NCBI RefSeq assembly: GCF_040676675.1
Contig: NZ_JBFAPK010000019.1
Coordinates: forward strand, 62,001 to 126,000
Source: JBFAPK01 sp040676675
Lineage (GTDB): Bacteria > Actinomycetota > Actinomycetes > Mycobacteriales > Micromonosporaceae
DNA length: 64,000 nucleotides
Direction of reading: 5' to 3'
Shown: piece after piece, positions 58,286 through 64,000 of the stretch
How positions within the stretch are numbered: position 1 is the stretch's first letter
How the letters are laid out: each line of letters opens with the position of its first letter
Notes under the pieces: generated by a model
Databases searched by the model: none
Told to the model about the DNA's origin: nothing
What the model saw: only the letters and a program-made list of their open reading frames with translations
Translations under genes and position numbers: made by a program

Positions 58286-58473
58286 CCCCCAATCGTGCCC
58301 ACCGGCCGCTCCGAACGCCACCACCGCCCGCCGTGCCCGCCCGCCGCGGCTTGCAGGTTTTCTTCTTGACTCCGGACGATGATCGGTGCTTTTCTACACA
58401 TCGTCGGCCGACGCATCGAAAATCCTCGACCCCGAGCGCCGCCGGAACGGCTGTGGCGGCAAGGAGAACCCCG

Positions 58474-59700
58474 ATGACGTACCGCAGATCCCGTCCGACC
58501 CTGGCCGCCCTGGCCGGCACCGTCGTCGCCGTGCTGGCCGCCGCGCCGGCCGTGGCCGCGCCCGCCGCGCCCGCCAGCCCGCCGGCCGAGGGCAACGAGT
58601 GGACCGCCGACCTCGGCACCGTCGACGCCGACGACGTCAACGTCGGGACCGGCGCGGCCGGGCTCCGGCTGGCCGACCCGAACCCGTCCCGGGCCGGCCG
58701 GCGGGCCGCCGCCGAGGGCATGCTGCTGCTCACCCCGCACCGGCTCGCCACCCCGGCCAACCGGGTACGCGCCGAGCTGGCCGCCGCCGCCCGCCCGGGC
58801 GGCGGCGCCGAGGTCGAGGTACGCGGGCTGCGCGGGGCGGACTGGACCGAGTGGCGTACCGCCACCGCGACCGCGCCCGCCGTCTTCGACCGCCCGGTCG
58901 ACCAGGTCCAGGCGCGGATCGTGCTGACCGCCGAGCGGCCCGAGGCCGCCCCGACCGCCAGCGCCCTGCGGCTGCGCGCCGACTCGGTCGCCGTCACCGC
59001 GGCGGCCACCCCCGGGCTGACCTACCAGGTCTACGCCACCCGGGAGGGGCTGGTCGGTGGCATGACCGCCAACGGGCACGTGATCACCTCACGGGACCAC
59101 TTCGTCTCCTTCCCCTCGGCGCGCAGCCTGTCGCCCAAGAACACCGGCGACTACACGGCGAAGGTCTGCACCACCAGCGGCAGCCGCTGCGAGTACGCGC
59201 CGGTCTGGGAGCGCGGCCCGTGGAACCTGCGGGACGACTACTGGAACCCGCCGACCGTCCGCGAGACCTTCGCCGACCTGCCCCAGGGCAAGCCGGAGGC
59301 GCAGGCCGCGTACCAGGACGGCTACAACGGCGGCAAGAACGACCGGGGCAGCACGGTGGCCAACCCGGCCGGGATCGACCTGGCCGACGGCACCTTCTGG
59401 GACGGGCTGCTGCTCACCAACAACGCCTGGGTGAACGTCTCCTACCTCTGGACCGGCACCGGCTCCCGGGGCACCGTCGGCAGCGGGCCGCTCAACATCC
59501 GTAGCGGCCCGGGGACCAGCTACGCGGTCAAGGGCCTGGCCGCGCAGTACGCCAAGGTGCCGATCGAGTGCTGGGTGACCGGTACCTCCGTGGCCGGCCC
59601 GTACGGCACCACCACCCGCTGGGACCGGCTCGCCACCGGCGAGTTCGTCAGCCACTCGTACATCTCGGCCACCACCGGCGAGGCCGTACCCGCCTGCTGA
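58474..59700 (+). CDS. Secreted protein with C-terminal SH3 domain
   Basis: 408 residues. Signal peptide (RRSRPTLAALAGTVVAVLAAAPAVA, cleavage about 28). A beta-rich first part with alternating Arg/Ala strands; a middle with Cys pairs (VCTTSGSRCEYAP) and WNLRDDYWNPPTVRETFADL; a C-terminal SH3b domain GPLNIRSGPGTSYAVKGLAAQYAKVPIECWVTG ... FVSHSYI. Found as cell-wall-binding modules. No enzyme motif. AAGGAGA precedes the ATG. A T-run hairpin terminates it. Confidence 0.82.
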   Translation: MTYRRSRPTLAALAGTVVAVLAAAPAVAAPAAPASPPAEGNEWTADLGTVDADDVNVGTGAAGLRLADPNPSRAGRRAAAEGMLLLTPHRLATPANRVRAELAAAARPGGGAEVEVRGLRGADWTEWRTATATAPAVFDRPVDQVQARIVLTAERPEAAPTASALRLRADSVAVTAAATPGLTYQVYATREGLVGGMTANGHVITSRDHFVSFPSARSLSPKNTGDYTAKVCTTSGSRCEYAPVWERGPWNLRDDYWNPPTVRETFADLPQGKPEAQAAYQDGYNGGKNDRGSTVANPAGIDLADGTFWDGLLLTNNAWVNVSYLWTGTGSRGTVGSGPLNIRSGPGTSYAVKGLAAQYAKVPIECWVTGTSVAGPYGTTTRWDRLATGEFVSHSYISATTGEAVPAC

Positions 59701-59712
59701 GCCCGAACCGCG

Positions 59713-59752
59713 AACACCGCCCGCCGGACGCTCACCCGACGGGCGGTGTTTT
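59713..59752 (+). terminator. Rho-independent terminator of the SH3 gene
   Basis: Perfect 11-bp stem AACACCGCCCG / CGGGCGGTGTT, 16-nt loop, followed by TTCG; the stem end and tail give four T in a row. 13 bp beyond the stop. Confidence 0.75.
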
Positions 59753-59780
59753 CGCATTGCGCGCGCCGCGACCACCGAAA

Positions 59781-59849
59781 GGTGGGGCCCGGCGTCACCG
59801 GCGAAGACATCAAGCCTGACGGGATTCGCCGGGGACGCCGGGCCCGACC
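59781..59849 (-). terminator. Conserved-loop hairpin, copy 3
   Basis: Arms GGTGGGGCCCGGCGTCACCGG ... with complement, loop GACATCAAGCCTGACGGGA (one base different from copy 1). 48 bp beyond the stop of the minus-strand CPCC gene. On the minus strand CTTTC follows the stem. Confidence 0.7.
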
Positions 59850-59896
59850 CGGAGCAAAGGCGCGCCGCGCGGCGGGCCCGGCGCGGCCGCGGAACG

Positions 59897-60142
59897 TCAG
59901 GGCTGTTCGTCCGGGCGCGGCGCCCGGACCATCTCCTGGTAGCGCGGGTGGCTGGCGCCGTAGATGGCGAAGTTCAGCCGGGCGTCGGTCAGGCTCAACT
60001 CACCGTTCGGCCCGCCCCGCACCACGTCCGCGTCGGGGTCGCCCTGCCCGTCGTTGGTCCAGAAACAGACCGGGCAGGTGCCGGCCCCGGTCCGGTAACC
60101 GCAGCAGGGACAGAGTTCGACGTCGATCGAGTGCTGAGCCAC
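59897..60142 (-). CDS. CPCC family cysteine-rich protein
   Basis: 81 residues. ELCPCCGYRTGAGTCPVCFWTNDGQ holds CPCC-x8-CPVC, the two pairs of a zinc-binding knuckle typical of the CPCC family; the rest is acidic (GDPDADVV) and ends in a helix. Function unknown. GTG start at 60142. Possibly convergent-terminated by the copy-3 hairpin. Confidence 0.85.
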   Translation of the reverse strand: MAQHSIDVELCPCCGYRTGAGTCPVCFWTNDGQGDPDADVVRGGPNGELSLTDARLNFAIYGASHPRYQEMVRAPRPDEQP

Positions 60143-60201
60143 GGACTAGAGCATTCCACAGCGGGCGGGACCGGCGCGCCATCGACATCCGCGTTTCGCC
60201 C

Positions 60202-61020
60202 TCAATGATCGACTGTGTCCCGAGGGGCGGGATCGGGCGCGTCGGCGACCCGGATGATCTCGCCTGGGGCGACCCCGAGCCGCCGGTCGGCGCGGCCGGT
60301 GTTGACCGCGATCGCGACCAGGCCGGCGGAGTCGGGATAGACGACCAGCTCGCCCACGGGCACCTCGCCGAACGTGCTGGCCCGGGTCGCGCGCAGCGGC
60401 CCCACCAGCAGCGCGCGCCCCAGCCGTGCCAGGCTCGCCGCCGGGGCGGCGAGCTGTACGTTGCCGAAGTGGTCCACCGTCAGCACCTGGGCCTCCAGCC
60501 ACCCGTCGCCGCTGGCGACCACCGGTTCCGGGAGCCGGACCAGGCTCGCCGGGTCGATCGCGGTACCGGCGGCGGCCAGCGGCGCGCCGAGCGCCAGCCG
60601 CGCCGCCGCCGGGGCGAAGACGTCCCGGCCGTGGAAGGTGGCCGAGACGCCGGCCGGGAACCACTCGGGGTTGGTCAGCTCCACCGCGGCGTCCACCCCG
60701 CCCAGTGTCTCCGCCGCCCACGGCAGCAGCCCGTTGTCCGGCCCGACGAGCACCCCGCCGGGCGTACCGACCGCCACCCCGCGCCGGGCGGTACCCACGC
60801 CGGGGTCGACCACGGCGACGTGCACCGCCGGCGGCAGGTACCCGACGGTCTGGGCCAACACCGCCGCGCCCCGGGTCACGTCGGCCGGCGGTATCTCGTG
60901 CGTGACGTCGATGACCCGTACCGCCGGGGCGATCCGGGCGATCACCCCGTGGCAGGCGGCGACGAAACCGTCGGAGCGGCCGTAGTCGGTGGTGAGGCTG
61001 ATCCAGCCGTAACCGGACAC
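60202..61020 (-). CDS. SAM-hydroxide adenosyltransferase (DUF62 family)
   Basis: 272 residues. LTTDYGRSDGFVAACHGVI, VIDVTHEIPPADVTRGA, VAVVDPGVGTARRGVAV and PDNGLLPWA are the motifs of this family, which hydrolyses S-adenosylmethionine to adenosine and methionine (related to fluorinases). The active Asp, Arg and His are in the expected places, as in TFHGRDVFAPAAA. GTG at 61020 lies 11 nt after the stop of the LLM gene, so the two form an operon. Confidence 0.92.
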   Translation of the reverse strand: MSGYGWISLTTDYGRSDGFVAACHGVIARIAPAVRVIDVTHEIPPADVTRGAAVLAQTVGYLPPAVHVAVVDPGVGTARRGVAVGTPGGVLVGPDNGLLPWAAETLGGVDAAVELTNPEWFPAGVSATFHGRDVFAPAAARLALGAPLAAAGTAIDPASLVRLPEPVVASGDGWLEAQVLTVDHFGNVQLAAPAASLARLGRALLVGPLRATRASTFGEVPVGELVVYPDSAGLVAIAVNTGRADRRLGVAPGEIIRVADAPDPAPRDTVDH

Positions 61021-61031
61021 GACGGCGTCGC

Positions 61032-61955
61032 TCAGCCGAGCTGCGGGAGGACCTCGCCCGCGATCAGGTCGAGGTGGTCCAGGTCGGCCAGGTCGAGGAT
61101 CTGCAGGAAGAACCGGCTCGCGCCGAGCTCGGCCCACTGCCCGATCTGGTCGACCACCTGGTCCGGGCTGCCGTACAGCGGCGGGGTCCAGCCGATCTTC
61201 TCGGCCCGCTCCTTGGCCTGCGCGTCGGTGCGGGCGACCGCGATGGGCTGGGCGGCCGAGAAGACCAGCGGCGCGCGCCCGGACCCGGCCCGGTCCACCC
61301 GCTCGCAGGCCGCCGTCACCCGCTCGTACATCTGGCGGGTCTCGTCCAGCGGGCGGAACGGGACGTTGAACTCGTCGGCGTACCGGGCGGCCAGGTCGGG
61401 GGTACGGCGCGGTCCGGCGCCACCGATGATCACCGGCGGGGCGGGGTGCTGGGCCGGCTTCGGCAGCGCGGGCGAGTCGGTGAGCTGGTAGTGCTCGCCG
61501 TGGTAGCTGAAGCGCTCGCCCTCCGGCGTACGCCACAGCCCGGTGACGATGGCGAGCTGCTCCTCCAGCCGGTCGAACCGCTCCCGCACCGGCGGAAAGG
61601 GGATGCCGTACGCGGTGTGCTCGGCCTCGAACCAGCCCGCGCCCAGCCCCAGCTCGACCCGCCCCCCGCTCATCTGGTCCACCTGCGCCACGGTGATCGC
61701 CAGCGGCCCGGGCAGCCGGAAGGTGGCCGAGGTGACCAGCGTGCCGAGCCGGATCCGGCTGGTCTGCACCGCCAGGCCGGCGAGCGTGGCCCAGGCGTCG
61801 CTGGGGCCGGGCAGCCCGGAGGCGTCGCCCATCGCGACGAAGTGGTCCGACCGGAAGTAGCCGTCGAAGCCCAGCTCCTCGGCGTGCTGGGCGACCCGCA
61901 GCTGCTCCGCGTAGGAGGCGCCCTGCTGGGGCTCGGTGAAGATGACCAAACGCAT
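61032..61955 (-). CDS. LLM-class (F420-dependent type) oxidoreductase
   Basis: 307 residues. Luciferase-like TIM barrel: FTEPQQGASYAEQLRVAQHAEELGFDGYFRSDHFVAMG, RIRLGTLVTSATFRLPGPLAITVAQVDQMSGGRVELGLGAGWFEAEH. The GAGWFE and HFV motifs fit the F420-using actinobacterial branch. Substrate unknown. ATG 61955. Upstream partner of the SAM-hydroxide adenosyltransferase gene. Confidence 0.92.
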   Translation of the reverse strand: MRLVIFTEPQQGASYAEQLRVAQHAEELGFDGYFRSDHFVAMGDASGLPGPSDAWATLAGLAVQTSRIRLGTLVTSATFRLPGPLAITVAQVDQMSGGRVELGLGAGWFEAEHTAYGIPFPPVRERFDRLEEQLAIVTGLWRTPEGERFSYHGEHYQLTDSPALPKPAQHPAPPVIIGGAGPRRTPDLAARYADEFNVPFRPLDETRQMYERVTAACERVDRAGSGRAPLVFSAAQPIAVARTDAQAKERAEKIGWTPPLYGSPDQVVDQIGQWAELGASRFFLQILDLADLDHLDLIAGEVLPQLG

Positions 61956-62148
61956 GCCGTCACCTTCGCACGCCCGCCGGGCGCACCGGCGTCAGGGGCC
62001 GCCCGGCGGCGCCGGTGTCGCGGCCCCGGCGCCCGACGCGCTGACGTACGCGCTGAGCACCTCGTCGGCCACCGCCTGCCGCATCCGCGCCGCCTGATGC
62101 CGGGTGATACGACGGTTTACGCCCCATCTGTCAGGGCAGTTGACACCG

Positions 62149-62661
62149 ATGACCAACTCACGAAACAGCCAGCAGGGACCGTCCTTCAGCCTGAAATCGG
62201 TCGACCACGTCGGCATCTCCGTCGCCGACCTCGATCGCTCGGTACCGTTCTACGAGGCGCTGACCGGCATCGCGCCCGCGGTCCGGGACGAGACCATCGA
62301 GGGGCCCGGATTCGCCCGGGGCGCCGGGCTGCCGGTGACGAAGCTGCGGTACGCGACGTTCCACCTGACGAACCTCAACCTCGACGTCATCGAGTTCCAG
62401 GAGCCGAGGGGTGAGCCGGTGCCGGCCACGGCCAACCGGCCAGGGTCGATGCACCTCTGCTTCGAGGTCGAGAACCTGGCGGACGTGTACGCCCGGATGC
62501 GACAGGCCGGCGTCGAGTTCCTCGGTGAGCCGTACCGGTTTGCCGACGAGGAGGTGTCGGCCAAGGACGCGGTCGGCACCGAGGTGGCGTACTTCAACGA
62601 CCCGGATGGCAACAACCTCGAACTGATCACACCCCGCGGCGGCTTCGTCCGGGGCGGCTGA
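62149..62661 (+). CDS. VOC (glyoxalase/bleomycin-resistance-type) protein
   Basis: 170 residues. Two VOC modules: VDHVGISVADLDRSVPFYEALTGI (metal His in VDHV) and MHLCFEVENLADVYARMRQAGVEF; the second half ends AYFNDPDGNNLELITP (metal Glu). Typical metal-dependent dioxygenase/epimerase fold. ATG 62149 was chosen over an in-frame upstream ATG because the added residues are unlike the family. Divergent from the LLM gene. Confidence 0.9.
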   Translation: MTNSRNSQQGPSFSLKSVDHVGISVADLDRSVPFYEALTGIAPAVRDETIEGPGFARGAGLPVTKLRYATFHLTNLNLDVIEFQEPRGEPVPATANRPGSMHLCFEVENLADVYARMRQAGVEFLGEPYRFADEEVSAKDAVGTEVAYFNDPDGNNLELITPRGGFVRGG

Positions 62662-62854
62662 CCCACCCGGGGCGGCGCGACGATGCCGGTCATCCCGCCG
62701 CGCCGCCCCTGGGCCTTCCTCCGGTCAGGCGCATGGCCCGAGCCCCGGTGCGTCGCCCGGAAGTCGGCGGCCGTGAGCGCGTCGCGCGGCGGCGAGGCGG
62801 CCACCGACCGGTGGGTGCCGTGCCCGCCCCCCCGACCGGGCCCGGCACCCACCG

Positions 62855-63697
62855 TCACCGTCCGAAGGCTTCCTTCGCGTACGCCTCCAGGGTGCGCGGC
62901 GGGTTGCCGGTGAGCCGCCGGAAGTCGTCGGTGACGGCCGAGAACACCCCGGCCCGGACCAGTACGAACAGGTGCATCATGTGGTCGACCCAGGCGTCGG
63001 GGCGGCCGGACCGGGCGAAGTGGGCCCGGTGCGCGGTGAGGTCCGCGTCGACGTGCCGGATGGGGCGGCCCGAGGCCCGGCTCAGCACCTCGGCCACCTC
63101 GCCGAAGGTCACCGCCTCCGGGCCGGTCAGGGTGTAGCCCTGCCCGTCGTGCCCGTCCTCGGTCAGTACGGTCACGGTGGCGTCGGCGACGTCCCGGGTG
63201 TCGACGAAGCTGACCACCCGGTCGCCGCTGCCGGCGTACAGTTCGTTCTCCTCGCGGATCGCCCGGGCGTAGACCCACTCGTCCTCGTCGAAGTTCTGCA
63301 TGAGCCAGTTCGGCCGCAGGATGGTCCACGCCTTCCCGGAGTTCCGCACCACCCGCTCCAGGACGTGCCGTGGCGCGTCGACCGGCGAACGGTCGACACC
63401 CATCGCCGTCATGAGCACCACGCGCCGGGCGTTCGGCGCCGAGTCGAGCAGCCGGGCGAACATGTCCCCGCTGTTGTCGTCGTCGGAGTCCAGCCCCTTG
63501 AGGAACAGCGTGTCGGCGTCGCCCAGCGCTCCCGACCAGGTCGTCGGGTCGTACCAGTCGAAGCGCACCGGGGTCACGCCGGGTGACGGTTCTCCGGGGT
63601 GCCGGCTCGCCGCCCGTACCGGTATCCCGGCGGTCGCCAGGGCCGCCACGACCCGCCGGCCGACCTTGCCCGTGGCGCCCTCTATCCAGACGGTCAT
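62855..63697 (-). CDS. NmrA-like NAD(P)-binding protein
   Basis: 280 residues. EGATGKVGRRVVAAL (Rossmann loop), VRAASRHPGE, VVLMTAMGVDRSP, LRPNWLMQNFDEDEWVYARAI and VDTRDVADATVTVL are the NmrA/SDR-a5 pattern. Redox sensing or quinone reduction is possible. ATG 63697 follows GGGAGACGCG. Divergent from the AraC-type gene, which may regulate it. Confidence 0.9.
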   Translation of the reverse strand: MTVWIEGATGKVGRRVVAALATAGIPVRAASRHPGEPSPGVTPVRFDWYDPTTWSGALGDADTLFLKGLDSDDDNSGDMFARLLDSAPNARRVVLMTAMGVDRSPVDAPRHVLERVVRNSGKAWTILRPNWLMQNFDEDEWVYARAIREENELYAGSGDRVVSFVDTRDVADATVTVLTEDGHDGQGYTLTGPEAVTFGEVAEVLSRASGRPIRHVDADLTAHRAHFARSGRPDAWVDHMMHLFVLVRAGVFSAVTDDFRRLTGNPPRTLEAYAKEAFGR

Positions 63698-63813
63698 CGC
63701 GTCTCCCACTCTCTAGCGGTTGCCTGTGACCACCAAGCTAGGCGGCAGTGGCGAGACGAAAAATGGTTGTCACGCTCCTGAGATTGTCCTTCCGTCTCGC
63801 CATCGAAGACGGC

Positions 63814-63825
63814 TACTGTTCCGTC
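63814..63825 (+). promoter_or_regulatory. -10 box of the AraC-type gene (leaderless)
   Basis: TACTGT (63814-63819), 6 nt, then the ATG at 63826. No ribosome site. Confidence 0.45.
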
Positions 63826-64000
63826 ATGGACGTGCTCGCGGACATCCTCAGCGCCATGCGGGTCGGCCGGCCGGTCGCCGCGCACACCGAGGCGCGCGCG
63901 CCCTGGGGGCTGCGCTTCGGCCACGTCACCGGCGCCGCGTTCCACGTCGTCCTCCAGGGCACCTGCTGGCTGACGCCGCTGCCGGACAGCGCCGAGTTCG
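63826..64000 (+). CDS. AraC-family regulator, N-terminal cupin part (partial)
   Basis: First 58 residues, cut by the window edge. DVLADILSAMRVGRPVAAHTEARAPWGLRFG and FHVVLQGTCWLTP are the N-terminal cupin_6 domain of AraC-type regulators that precedes the HTH. Divergent from the NmrA-like gene. Confidence 0.8.
   Translation, partial: MDVLADILSAMRVGRPVAAHTEARAPWGLRFGHVTGAAFHVVLQGTCWLTPLPDSAEF

Noticed and set aside
61992..62216. 74-aa minus-strand ORF between LLM and VOC genes
   Set aside because: Half of it lies antisense to the VOC start; no domain or ribosome site.

Overview
The window is high-GC actinobacterial DNA. ClgR-PspA, FtsK, ThyX, an F420-type (LLM) oxidoreductase, GT87 and Nei all occur, and start codons sit directly behind TANNNT -10 boxes. 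Gene content and intergenic repeats suggest Micromonosporaceae (inference; no rRNA or tRNA gene was seen to confirm it).

Region 1 (1-10.4 kb) is a type I-E CRISPR locus with accessory genes. On the minus strand are cas3, a separate small ORF that looks like the detached Cas3 C-terminal domain, and the start of cse1/casA; the rest of the cas operon lies off the left edge. To the right are three arrays (12, 22 and 13 repeats, about 61-bp period), each behind a copy of the same short leader. Array 1 uses a different repeat subtype, and array 2 carries a tandem duplication of four repeat-spacer units. Between arrays 1 and 2 is an unrecognised three-gene operon whose first and third products share a helical domain. 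Between arrays 2 and 3 are a stand-alone GntR winged helix, an overlapping three-gene operon of unknown function and a truncated NAD(P)-binding gene.

Region 2 (10.4-22.6 kb) is accessory chromosome: a secreted SGNH esterase with a TetR regulator, an ArsR/SRPBCC pair with a twin-dyad operator, an overlapping patatin and membrane protein-kinase pair, a thioesterase, an FtsX-ectodomain-like lipoprotein, an EamA exporter and a MocR regulator.

Region 3 (22.7-52.3 kb) is mostly conserved core: dapB, an MFS exporter with its ArsR-type repressor, GT87 mannosyltransferase, YcaQ-like glycosylase, thyX, dapA, RNase J, ftsK, rimO, pgsA, cinA, clgR, pspA and a PspM-like gene. A YbjN / Hsp90 / TPR-YbjN operon sits between RNase J and ftsK. 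Lysine/DAP synthesis, thymidylate synthesis, RNA decay, chromosome translocation and envelope stress response are all represented.

Region 4 (52.3-64 kb) holds a MarR/AhpD-like divergent pair, a 1202-residue multicopper-oxidase-like protein with fibronectin III repeats that appears to have lost its copper ligands, Nei endonuclease VIII, a secreted SH3 protein, a CPCC protein, an LLM oxidoreductase / SAM-hydroxide adenosyltransferase pair, VOC and NmrA-like proteins, and the start of an AraC-type regulator.

Themes across the window are apparently leaderless promoters at ten or more genes, three copies of a hairpin with a conserved 19-nt loop placed 3' of genes, and palindromic operators beside most of the small regulators.
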